48,602 nt of DNA, taken from Candidatus Peregrinibacteria bacterium. GTDB lineage: Bacteria; Patescibacteriota; Gracilibacteria; UBA1369; LOWO2-01-FULL-3. Positions 15,054 through 21,833 of the stretch are shown one piece after another (position 1 is the stretch's first letter; the number at the start of each line of letters is the position of its first letter). The notes beneath the pieces were generated by a model. That model was not told the DNA's origin, made no database searches, and was given only the letters and a program-made list of their open reading frames with translations. Made by a program: the position numbers and the translations under genes. The DNA lies in contig JAUYJL010000034.1 in NCBI GenBank assembly GCA_030688025.1, positions 1 to 48,602 of the forward strand, in the 5' to 3' direction.

Positions 15054-16702
15054 TCTACAACAGTAAATCCATTTCTTTCGATTGACTTAAGGTCTTGTTT
15101 CTCTGTCCTCATAGGCTTGTCTAGTGGCATGTAATACATGAAAACTCGGATCAATGTGTCTGGCGCTGGAGAAATCTTCAACGGTGCAACTTTGTTGAAA
15201 TCGCGTGTTCCGACGAATGAAACGAAGAAGTATTCTTCTTTGTTGTCCAGCATTCTTGATAGCCAGAAATCCATAAAATCTTGTTTTTCTGTGCTGTTTA
15301 ATCCCAAAGAATTTAGGCTGTCGTTTAGGAATTTTTTAAGGTCTGTGCGTTTTACTGAAGAGCCTTTTGTTGCGTTCAGGACGCCTTTATTCTGACCTTC
15401 CCAAAATAAGTATGGATATGTTTTTGTGTCGTCGTAATTGTAAAGAGTTCCGTTTGGTTCTGCTGAAACTCTCCATCCGTTTTTGTATTCCGGAATTGTC
15501 TTTGTTAATTTTTCGATTCCTACTTGTACTGATACGTCTGTGGTTTTTTCAGGGCATAAATAGATCACTGGTTTTCCGCATTCTGCGGCCGGTTTTACTT
15601 CTTTATTTATTATTGATGACCATCTTCCTGCTGGATCTTGCCAGTAAAGAAGTGGTTCCATTGCGATGAATTCGTCTAGTGATAGCGTTTTTAGTGTTGG
15701 ATCTTGTTCGACTTTCCATGCTTGTTGAACTTTAAATCTTTCATAATTGTCTAAGGTTGTTTTGTCTTTTGTTGGATCTTTCGGAGCGTAGAAATTTATG
15801 TCACCTGATGATTTTGTGGTTTTTGTTAAAGCTGAATCCGTCAGGTCTGATATCATATAGCATGTTCCTGTTATTCCACATCCTCCTGCGGTAAAGTCGT
15901 ATTTGTTTGTGATTGCTTTTTCGAAATTTGGCTGGAATGAATATACTGAAATTGTTCCGTCAGGAAGTAAAACTCTGAAGCATCCGTCGAATGTTGATTC
16001 TGTCGTTGATTTTGAGTGTGAATAAATTGTTATTCCGAGGGTTTCGTCTATGTTTTTTGTGTCGTATCCTTCAAGAGGATTATATGTCATGGTCACAAAG
16101 GTGTTTGTCGCATCTTTTACCTCTAGTTGTGCATATTTATCTGTTCCTGGGATTAGAATTTTGTCAGGGGCATCAAGTCCTGCTAGAGTCGCGACTGAAT
16201 CTGTGGTTGGTGCGATTTCTTGTATTAATGGAAGGCTGTATTCATTGGATGAAGAGTGTTTTTTTAGGAGTGTTAGGGCTTTTGTTGTTTCGTTATATGC
16301 AAATCTATATGTGTCGTTTGAGAAGCACATGCCGTCACATGGCACGATTAGGATCAAAAGTTTTTCGTCTTTGTATTTTTTGGTGTTGATTGTTCCGACT
16401 TCGAAAAATGAATATTTGCCGTAGCCATCTTGAATCTCTTCAAATGTTTTTGGATCCGGATATGTTTCGTTGTAATTGTTTATAATCGCTGTTTTCATCT
16501 CAGCCGTCCAAATGTCTTTTTCTGTAGGAGTTGAGTAGGTGATATTTCCTATAGTTTGAGGTTCTTCTGTTTTTTGCTCTTCTGTCTTAGGTTCTTCTTT
16601 TTTTTCGGCTGGGGTGTTGTTTTTCGCAATACATCCTGTAAAAATGGCTGAGAATAGAAGAAAAGAGGTTAGGGCGACGAGCGACTTTCTTGAAATTTTC
16701 AT
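15017..16702 (-). CDS. Large secreted lipoprotein, function unknown
   Basis: This 561-aa protein has a lipoprotein signal (SFLLFSAIFTGC), then a Lys/Glu-rich linker (about residues 30-50) and a large soluble region. The C-terminal third contains CGKPVIYLCPEKTTDVSVQV and YPYLFWEG, a pattern I recall from uncharacterised CPR envelope proteins. Paired cysteines (VPCDGMC, AGGCGITGTC) suggest disulfides or metal binding. It precedes the MEMO-like lipoprotein on the same strand and overlaps it, so both probably act at the cell surface. No enzymatic motif is recognised. Confidence 0.7.
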   Translation of the reverse strand: MKISRKSLVALTSFLLFSAIFTGCIAKNNTPAEKKEEPKTEEQKTEEPQTIGNITYSTPTEKDIWTAEMKTAIINNYNETYPDPKTFEEIQDGYGKYSFFEVGTINTKKYKDEKLLILIVPCDGMCFSNDTYRFAYNETTKALTLLKKHSSSNEYSLPLIQEIAPTTDSVATLAGLDAPDKILIPGTDKYAQLEVKDATNTFVTMTYNPLEGYDTKNIDETLGITIYSHSKSTTESTFDGCFRVLLPDGTISVYSFQPNFEKAITNKYDFTAGGCGITGTCYMISDLTDSALTKTTKSSGDINFYAPKDPTKDKTTLDNYERFKVQQAWKVEQDPTLKTLSLDEFIAMEPLLYWQDPAGRWSSIINKEVKPAAECGKPVIYLCPEKTTDVSVQVGIEKLTKTIPEYKNGWRVSAEPNGTLYNYDDTKTYPYLFWEGQNKGVLNATKGSSVKRTDLKKFLNDSLNSLGLNSTEKQDFMDFWLSRMLDNKEEYFFVSFVGTRDFNKVAPLKISPAPDTLIRVFMYYMPLDKPMRTEKQDLKSIERNGFTVVEWGGTSSVPWLE

Positions 16703-16843
16703 AAAGTTTTGTTAAAATTATTATTAAATTATTTCTATTGTCCACTCCTTTGTAGTTATGCGCAAGTCGTTTGGCTTTAAAGTCATTGAGTTTGAAGCCT
16801 TGCGGATGTATTTTGTTTGCGAATTAAAATTAACTTTATAAAT

Positions 16844-17329
16844 ATGGCAATGTCATTGAATAGAGTCCAGCTTATCGGAAATCTTACACGTGATCCTGAC
16901 GTGAAACAGATTCCCGGTGGCCAGACTGTAGCCACTTTTAGTGTTGCTACGAGTTTTTCTTGGAATGATTCTAGTGGAGCTCGTCAGAGCAAAACAGAAT
17001 TTCACAATATCGTGGCTTGGAGAAAGCTTGCGGAAATTTGTGGACAATATTTGAAAAAAGGAGCGAAGGTTTTTGTTGAAGGAAAGCTTCAAACTCGTGA
17101 TTGGCAAGGAGAGGATGGAGTAAAGAGATATAGGACTGAAATAGTTGCGGATAATATGATTATGTTGGGCGGAAAAGGTGACGGTAGTTCAGCTTATGGT
17201 GCTGACAGAGAAGCTGCCGGAATTTCCGGAGGTGCGAGTTCTGATTCCGAAAATGATAATTCTGATGATTCCGCTTCTGCGCCAGTTGGAGCTGATGAAG
17301 AGGTGAAGATTGATGATTTGCCGTTCTAG
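16844..17329 (+). CDS. ssb: Single-stranded DNA-binding protein
   Basis: The OB-fold protein begins MAMSLNRVQLIGNLTRDPDV, continues with TVATFSVATSF and the EFHNIVAWRKLAEICGQYLK strand-helix, and ends with a Ser/Asp-rich linker and the acidic tip EEVKIDDLPF that recruits SSB partners. SSB coats ssDNA during replication, repair and recombination. I chose ATG 16844 because it gives the family-typical MSLNRVQLIGNL opening; ATG 16850 is equally possible, and the ATG at 16817 would add an untypical leader. No clear Shine-Dalgarno is seen. A strong terminator follows. Confidence 0.96.
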   Translation: MAMSLNRVQLIGNLTRDPDVKQIPGGQTVATFSVATSFSWNDSSGARQSKTEFHNIVAWRKLAEICGQYLKKGAKVFVEGKLQTRDWQGEDGVKRYRTEIVADNMIMLGGKGDGSSAYGADREAAGISGGASSDSENDNSDDSASAPVGADEEVKIDDLPF

Positions 17330-17363
17330 TAGTTCTGGATCGGTTTTCTCGCTACTTATTAAA

Positions 17364-17400
17364 AAAGAGGAACCTTTTGATATAAATGGTTCCTCTTTCT
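17364..17400 (+). terminator. Rho-independent terminator after ssb
   Basis: AAAGAGGAACC (17364-17374) pairs with GGTTCCTCTTT (17388-17398) as an 11-bp stem with a 13-nt loop, then CTT. It can work in either direction, since the opposite side is flanked by an A-rich run. Confidence 0.8.
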
Positions 17401-17775
17401 TAATGTCCCTACTTTTAGTTTTATTTTATTTTTGTTTTGGTGTTCTTTAGCTTTTATTTTGGAGCTATTGAACGGGTTTTTTATTTTTGTTCAGTTTGTT
17501 TTTGTTTTTGTTCCATGCTTGCCAATATATTTTTTTGGCTTAGTATGGAGGAAAGTAGGGAAATGCAGAGAAGAAGGACCGGCTGTTAATTTTTTAGCCA
17601 GGATGGAAGCTTCTGCTCTGCATTCCCCCGCTTTTCGGGTGTGCAAGTAGCGACAATTTTTTAAAGGACACTTTAACTAACTGGTATAAATTGATTAATT
17701 ATACCAAATTTTCAATTGTTTTTCAAGGGGTAGGCATATATATTTCCTTTGCATAGAAATGCATATAAAAACCAT
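17401..17775 (+). ncRNA. Noncoding stretch with a structured element, candidate small RNA
   Basis: No convincing gene is found here. A strong imperfect stem pairs GGGAAATGCAGAG (17558-17570) with CTCTGCATTCCC (17616-17627), with an inner GGCT (17581-17584)/AGCC (17596-17599). A small CCCG/CGGG hairpin (about 17627-17639) follows, then ACAATTTTTTA at 17653-17663. The bulged long stem, the following hairpin and the T run fit a small structured RNA; a 6S-like RNA or a leader of gmk are options. It lacks the conserved GGAAGCAGCC core of SRP RNA. A putative short frame at 17432-17650 looks like noise. Confidence 0.35.
17682..17706. promoter_or_regulatory. Inverted repeat upstream of gmk, possible operator
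   Basis: TGGTATAA (17682-17689) and TTATACCA (17699-17706) form perfect 8-bp arms separated by 9 nt. It lies 70 nt upstream of the gmk start. The AT-rich palindrome resembles a repressor site more than a terminator; no cognate regulator is identifiable. Confidence 0.4.
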
Positions 17776-18384
17776 ATGGAAAAAGAAGAACAAAAATCAG
17801 AGTATACCGGGAAGCTTTTTCTTATCGTAGGGCCATCGGGTTCGGGGAAGGGGACGGTAATTGAAAGGATAAAAGGTAAATATTCGGGGTTTGCTTATCC
17901 TGTCTCTTATACGACGCGTGAGATGCGGAATGGGGAAGAGGAGGGTGGAAGTTATCATTATGTTTCGAAGGAGGAATTTGAAAAGATGATAAAAGCGGGG
18001 GATTTTTTGGAATATGCTGTCGTGCATTCCGACAACTATTATGGAGCGTCAAAAAAGGACATAGTGGAGCCGTTAAAGCGTGGTGCTGTTGTTGTTAGGG
18101 AGGTTGATATTCAGGGATTTAATTCGATTCGAAATCTTGTGCCAAAGAAAAATTTGGTTTCGATTTTCATGAAAGTTAGTGATATGGAGGATCTTAAGGG
18201 TAGAATTTTGAGACGTGGAAAAATCTCCGATGAAGAACTCGAAAAACGCCTTGATAGTGCGAAAAAAGAAATGGCGCAAGCTGGTGAATGTAATTATCAG
18301 GTTGAAAATAAATGGGGTGAGATTGGGGATAGTGTTTATCATGTTGAGAAGATTATTCTTGCTGAGATAAAAAGTTTGTATTAA
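17776..18384 (+). CDS. gmk: Guanylate kinase
   Basis: This protein of about 200 aa has the P-loop IVGPSGSGKGTVIER, the GMP-binding region VSYTTREMRNGEEEGGSYHY, and the following strand-helix FEKMIKAGDFLEYAVVHSDN with YYGASKK, all typical of Gmk. It phosphorylates GMP to GDP in purine nucleotide synthesis. I chose ATG 17776 (MEKEEQKSEYTGK); the in-frame ATG at 17749 would add nine residues. The lid region ILRRGKISDEELEKRL is present, so it looks intact. The LKGRILRR part and downstream helices are family-typical. Confidence 0.95.
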   Translation: MEKEEQKSEYTGKLFLIVGPSGSGKGTVIERIKGKYSGFAYPVSYTTREMRNGEEEGGSYHYVSKEEFEKMIKAGDFLEYAVVHSDNYYGASKKDIVEPLKRGAVVVREVDIQGFNSIRNLVPKKNLVSIFMKVSDMEDLKGRILRRGKISDEELEKRLDSAKKEMAQAGECNYQVENKWGEIGDSVYHVEKIILAEIKSLY

Positions 18385-18414
18385 AGTTGTGGTATATCTT
18401 TTAATTTTTCTTTT

Positions 18415-19488
18415 ATGTCTAAACTTAAGTTTTTTGCTTTGGCGGCGATTGTTCCGGTTTTGTTTAGTGCTTGTAGTTTTTCGTTTTCTTTAGGGGATTC
18501 AGAGGAAAAGCAGGGTGAGGAGAAGAGGCAGGTTCCTGAAAAAAATGATTCAAAGACTGAAGTTCCTGAGCGTGTGGCCGTGAAAGAGGAGGCTCCGAAG
18601 CCAATTTCTGAAGTTAAAAATTATCAAGTGGAGGTGAATTCCGTTTTGGTGGATAACACTGGAATCGGTTTTAATTATGAGGGGGAGATGGTTTCTGATC
18701 GTGATTTTTCGACGGCATGGTGTTCTGAAAAAGGACTTGGTGGAAAAATTAGTTACGTTTTTAGTACTCCTGTGAAAGCTTCAGGTTTTGGGATTGTGCC
18801 TGGTTTTGCGCGTGATGAAGCGATTTTTAAACAAAATAATAGAGTTCATGGTATGCAGATGTATTTTGATGACGTGAAAGGAAATGTTGTGACTTTGGAA
18901 GATAAATACGGAATGCAATTTGTGGATTTTGATGGAGAAAAAACTTTCAAAAAAATTACTTTGGAAGTTGAGGAGCTTTATTCCGGCAGTAAATATCAGG
19001 ATACTTGTATTTCTGAATGGGATTTTGTGAGTGATTATGTTCAAAATAAAGATGCGGCGGCGGCGAAAGGGTATTATGACAATTACAAGAAAAAGGATGC
19101 GCTAAAGCCTTATGATGTTGTTGGTGAAATTTCTGTTTCTGATGTGACGACAAGTGCATGTAAGAATCCGGAGAAGGCTTCTGGCCTTGTTCTTGAGGAA
19201 AATGGGGTTAAGAAATATCCTGGTTGGAAGAGATTATATGTTGCGGCGAATGTAAATGAATTTGGTTCTATTTCGGATGTTGTTGATTTGGAACTGTATT
19301 ATAAAGGTTGGGATGGTCAATGGTATATTTCTGATTCTGCTTTGAGCTCTCCTGTTGTGAAGGCTTGTAATGGAGGACTTTATTCTAATTTTGAAGTTTA
19401 TACTGGATATTACGATAGTGAATATCTCATGAAATTTTACAGCAAAGGAAAACTTGTTGGATCGAAGGAGATCGCTGTTTACTACTAA
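18415..19488 (+). CDS. Lipoprotein with an NADase-type glycan-binding-like (discoidin-like) domain
   Basis: The 357-aa protein has a signal peptide with lipobox LFSAC (Cys at residue 20), then a charged Lys/Glu linker. From about residue 75 it shows a discoidin-like pattern: DRDFSTAWCSEKGLGGKISY, then VKASGFGIVPGFARDE and NNRVHGMQMYFDD. This matches the NADase-type glycan-binding region I recall from bacterial surface proteins. The C-terminal 120 residues (about 240-357) form a second beta-rich domain. The protein is probably surface-anchored and binds a glycan; no catalytic residue is recognised. It lies 30 nt after gmk but is functionally unrelated. Confidence 0.6.
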   Translation: MSKLKFFALAAIVPVLFSACSFSFSLGDSEEKQGEEKRQVPEKNDSKTEVPERVAVKEEAPKPISEVKNYQVEVNSVLVDNTGIGFNYEGEMVSDRDFSTAWCSEKGLGGKISYVFSTPVKASGFGIVPGFARDEAIFKQNNRVHGMQMYFDDVKGNVVTLEDKYGMQFVDFDGEKTFKKITLEVEELYSGSKYQDTCISEWDFVSDYVQNKDAAAAKGYYDNYKKKDALKPYDVVGEISVSDVTTSACKNPEKASGLVLEENGVKKYPGWKRLYVAANVNEFGSISDVVDLELYYKGWDGQWYISDSALSSPVVKACNGGLYSNFEVYTGYYDSEYLMKFYSKGKLVGSKEIAVYY

Positions 19489-19518
19489 AGTTTTTGACAT
19501 AGATCGCTTGTGCTGGCT

Positions 19519-19546
19519 AATCCCTGTTGATATCTCAATAGGGATT
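19519..19546. repeat. 12-bp hairpin and nearby palindrome between lipoprotein gene and tRNA-Gln
   Basis: AATCCCTGTTGA (19519-19530) pairs with TCAATAGGGATT (19535-19546), leaving a 4-nt loop, with one G-T pair. It lacks a following T run. The palindrome AAATTTGCCAGCAAATTT (19563-19580) follows. A promoter-like TTGACA lies at 19494-19499, so the hairpin may be in the leader of the tRNA transcript or may end the lipoprotein transcript. Confidence 0.45.
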
Positions 19547-19590
19547 TGCTAAACTTCCGTCGAAATTTGCCAGCAAATTTCTTTGCTCGT

Positions 19591-19664
19591 TGGGGATTGG
19601 CCAAGTGGTAAGGCAGTGGGTTCTGGTCCCACCATCGGGGGTTCGAATCCCTCATCCCCAGCCA
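19591..19664 (+). tRNA. tRNA-Gln (anticodon CUG)
   Basis: The acceptor TGGGGAT pairs with ATCCCCA, the anticodon stem GTGGG/CCCAC carries loop TTCTGGT (anticodon CTG), and the T arm contains GTTCGAAT. Discriminator G and an encoded CCA close it. The D arm GGCCAAGTGGTAAGGC is like E. coli tRNA-Gln. A tRNA at the left border of the repeat-bearing gene series is notable, although no duplicated tRNA end is visible. Confidence 0.95.
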
Positions 19665-19695
19665 GAAAACTTTATTAATTCATTACCTCTGAAAT

Positions 19696-19776
19696 ATGTC
19701 TAAAAAAATTGAAGAAGTTTCCTCTGCGGAGAGCATGCTCCGAAAGTTCGGTCAAGGTATTTTAAATTCTATTTAA
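19696..19776 (+). CDS. Short possible ORF (26 aa)
   Basis: An ATG at 19696 opens MSKKIEEVSSAESMLRKFGQ and ends at TAA 19774-19776. It is hydrophilic and helical. No ribosome binding site is visible and no family is recognised. It could be a real leader peptide for the next membrane protein, which begins 7 nt after the stop in another frame, or a chance ORF. Confidence 0.3.
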   Translation: MSKKIEEVSSAESMLRKFGQGILNSI

Positions 19777-19783
19777 GTTTATA

Positions 19784-20026
19784 TTGAATCTGGTGAAATT
19801 GTTGCCACGGCTTTTGATGGCGGTTATGTGGTTCCTTTTAGTTTTGGTGTTGATAGCTTTTGTAGGAATGATTTTAGTTTATCTTACTTTTTCAGCAATT
19901 GGAATCAAGGACAGTCCAAATTTCCAATCTTACCGTGAAACTATTATCAACAAGCTTTTGAATGACAATGATTGTACGTCTGTGATTGAAGTCCCGCCTG
20001 AGACTAAGGCAGGATTAACAAAGTAA
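19784..20026 (+). CDS. Small single-pass membrane protein (80 aa)
   Basis: The frame starts at TTG 19784; GTG 19793 is an alternative and no Shine-Dalgarno separates them. The protein has one long hydrophobic segment (LLMAVMWFLLVLVLIAFVGM) and a soluble C-terminus with NNDNDCTSVIEVPPE-like character. No family is recognised. It is the first gene before the series of repeat-flanked single genes; the first repeat copy begins 28 nt after its stop. Confidence 0.5.
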   Translation: MNLVKLLPRLLMAVMWFLLVLVLIAFVGMILVYLTFSAIGIKDSPNFQSYRETIINKLLNDNDCTSVIEVPPETKAGLTK

Positions 20027-20053
20027 TTTTGCAATCTAACATTTGCCCCAAGA

Positions 20054-20080
20054 GGGGACTAGGCTTGAGGAGCTAGCTAA
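20054..20080 (+). repeat. 27-bp gene-end repeat, copy A
   Basis: This copy matches the consensus GGGGACTAGACCCGAG + TAGTCAGCTAA at 21 of 27 positions by hand alignment. It starts 28 nt after the stop of the small membrane protein. GGGG is preceded by CCCCAAGA, so this copy can form an extra CCCC/GGGG hairpin, and it is followed by an eight-T run (20087-20094). Confidence 0.7.
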
Positions 20081-20137
20081 AAGGCTTTTTTTTAACGAGA
20101 GTTTTTGTTATAGTGATGTCTTATTATTTTTTGTGAG

Positions 20138-20839
20138 ATGATTGATATCCCAAATATATTTCCTGATTTAAAGCATGTTGTCCAAGAATTACAGGGTGGA
20201 AGATTAAGGCTTGCTCAAGATGTACAAAATCAATTGCATAAATTTGGACTGGATCCATCTGTTATTGTTGATTTGGGGTGTGGGCCTATGACGACAACTG
20301 AGTTGCTTGCAGGAGGTTATCCGAATGCAAGGGTCATTGGTTGTGATATTAAAGACCATAAGTCATCAGTAATTGACAGGATGTTTCCGAATTTGGATTT
20401 TAGTTTGGTTGAGCCTTTTTCTCTTTTTAAAAAGATTTCTAAGGCTGATCTTATTTTACTTGTGGGCGTGATACATCATGTTAAACCTGAAGAGGAAGAT
20501 TTATTGCTTCGGGATGTGTATTCCTCTTTGTCCGATGATGGTATTTTAGTTGTACATGAGCATATATTGTCGACCAACCTGATAAGGCGAAAGTTAGAGC
20601 GTTTTTTGTTATCCTGTGTGGAATTTGGAATTAATAGGGCTACTGAAGATATGAGTTGTAGTTATAATTTTTTCATGAAAGATATTTTGATCGACGCTTT
20701 AGAAAGAAATGGATTCAAAATTGTCGAAGCAGTTGATGTCGGAGGAAGATACACGACTTTGCCTTTCTTGAACGATCATACCTTGTTTTACTGTAAAAAG
20801 GGGACTAGACTCGAGGAGCCAGCTATTGAAAAAGTATAA
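20138..20839 (+). CDS. Class I SAM-dependent methyltransferase
   Basis: This 233-aa protein has the Rossmann motif I VIVDLGCGPMTTTELLAGGY, the acidic end of strand 2 (VIGCDIKDHKSS), and LILLVGVIHHVKPEEEDLLL, the motif IV region of small-molecule class I methyltransferases. It probably methylates a metabolite or lipid; the substrate is unknown. The final residues KKGTRLEEPAIEKV are encoded by repeat copy B, so they are probably not native. The gene is flanked on both sides by repeat copies and starts 57 nt after copy A. Confidence 0.8.
   Translation: MIDIPNIFPDLKHVVQELQGGRLRLAQDVQNQLHKFGLDPSVIVDLGCGPMTTTELLAGGYPNARVIGCDIKDHKSSVIDRMFPNLDFSLVEPFSLFKKISKADLILLVGVIHHVKPEEEDLLLRDVYSSLSDDGILVVHEHILSTNLIRRKLERFLLSCVEFGINRATEDMSCSYNFFMKDILIDALERNGFKIVEAVDVGGRYTTLPFLNDHTLFYCKKGTRLEEPAIEKV
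20800..20826 (+). repeat. 27-bp gene-end repeat, copy B
   Basis: It matches the consensus at 23 of 27 positions. It overlaps the last codons of the methyltransferase gene and encodes the tail KGTRLEEPA, so the ORF reads through the repeat before stopping at 20837-20839. An AAATCTT/AAGATTT hairpin (20842-20869) follows, ending in TTTTTC. Confidence 0.75.
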
Positions 20840-20872
20840 AGAAATCTTAAAATTTTTATAAAAAGATTTTTC

Positions 20873-20901
20873 TTGACGGTGAGTGTGCGCTCACCTATAG
20901 T
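20873..20901 (+). promoter_or_regulatory. Promoter with operator-like inverted repeat inside the spacer
   Basis: TTGACG (20873-20878), a 17-nt spacer and TATAGT (20896-20901) precede the BRO-type gene by 25 nt. Spanning the spacer is GGTGAG (20878-20883) and CTCACC (20890-20895), an inverted repeat with 6-nt arms and a 6-nt gap. A protein bound there would block RNA polymerase. The spacing looks like a repressor site; LexA- or phage-repressor-type control is inference. Confidence 0.65.
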
Positions 20902-20925
20902 GTTGGTGTTTATAATTTTTGTGAT

Positions 20926-21765
20926 ATGAAAAATGCGGAGCTAACAATTTTTGAGGATTACAATATTCGTCGTCAATATGATGAAAAGAATGAGGTTTGG
21001 TATTTTTCGGTGATTGATATTGTTCAAGTTTTGATTGAGCAAAAGGATTATCAGGTAGCTAGAAATTATTGGAAAGTCTTGAAAAATCGCTTGGTTAATG
21101 AAGGAAGTCAGTCGGTTACAAAATGTAACCAACTGAAATTAGAGGCTGCTGATGGCAAAAAATATCTTACTGATGTGGCTGATACTGAAACGTTACTTCG
21201 TCTTATTCAGTCGGTTCCAAGTCCAAAGGCTGAGCCTGTGAAACTCTGGCTCGCGAAAGTTGGATACGAAAGAATTCAAGAATTGGCTGATCCTGAAAGA
21301 TCATTGAATAGGGCGCGAGAAAATTGGAAAAAACACGGTAGAAGTGGAAAATGGATTCAGCAAAGGATGATGGGACAGGAGACTCGCAATAAACTTACGG
21401 ATTACTGGAGTGAACATGAGATAAAACATGCCAAGGAATTTGCTATTTTGACTAATATAATTCATCAGGAATGGGCGGAGGTAAGCGTAAAATCTCATAA
21501 GGAGCTAAAGGGTTTGAAGACTCAAAATTTACGTGATCATATGACGGAATCGGAGTTGATTTTTACTGCTCTTGCTGAGCTTTCAACAAGAGAGATTGCT
21601 GAAAGTGTTGAGGCTACGGGAATGGAGGAAAATAAAACTGCAGGTAAAGAAGGAGGAGGCATTGCTAAAAGGGCACGAATAGATCTTGAGGAAAAGACTG
21701 GGAAAAAGGTTGTTAGTGAAAAGAATTATCTTGAAGTGGAAAAAGATGTTAGAAAGTTGAGATAA
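20926..21765 (+). CDS. BRO-N/DinD-like protein
   Basis: The 279-aa protein has a BRO-N type N-terminus: TIFEDYNIRRQYDEKNEVWY followed by FSVIDIVQVLI and YWKVLKNRLVNEG, then TDVADTETLLRLIQSVPSPK. The later KWIQQRMMGQETRNKLTDYW segment is like E. coli DinD and other DNA-damage-inducible proteins. DinD is reported to inhibit RecA filaments; phage BRO proteins bind DNA. The operator-like promoter (20873-20901) suggests regulated, possibly damage- or phage-linked, expression. The repeat copy C begins directly after its TAA. Confidence 0.75.
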   Translation: MKNAELTIFEDYNIRRQYDEKNEVWYFSVIDIVQVLIEQKDYQVARNYWKVLKNRLVNEGSQSVTKCNQLKLEAADGKKYLTDVADTETLLRLIQSVPSPKAEPVKLWLAKVGYERIQELADPERSLNRARENWKKHGRSGKWIQQRMMGQETRNKLTDYWSEHEIKHAKEFAILTNIIHQEWAEVSVKSHKELKGLKTQNLRDHMTESELIFTALAELSTREIAESVEATGMEENKTAGKEGGGIAKRARIDLEEKTGKKVVSEKNYLEVEKDVRKLR

Positions 21766-21792
21766 GGGGACTAGACCCGAGTAGTCAGCCAA
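21766..21792 (+). repeat. 27-bp gene-end repeat, copy C
   Basis: It matches the consensus at 26 of 27 positions and begins at the base following the TAA stop of the BRO-type gene. GACTA and TAGTC (21769-21773 and 21782-21786) can pair as a 5-bp stem. Confidence 0.8.
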
Positions 21793-21833
21793 GATGAAAT
21801 GGTTGTCGTGCAGTTTGATTAATAAAATTCTAA

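Noticed and set aside
17558-17640. SRP (4.5S) RNA
   Set aside because: The conserved GGTCAGG and GGAAGCAGCC core is absent; only a GGAAGC-like fragment is present.
17432-17650. 72-aa open frame rich in hydrophobic residues after the ssb terminator
   Set aside because: No ribosome binding site, an odd composition (aromatic runs followed by a basic tail), and overlap with the strong stem at 17558-17627. It looks like chance coding in noncoding structured DNA.
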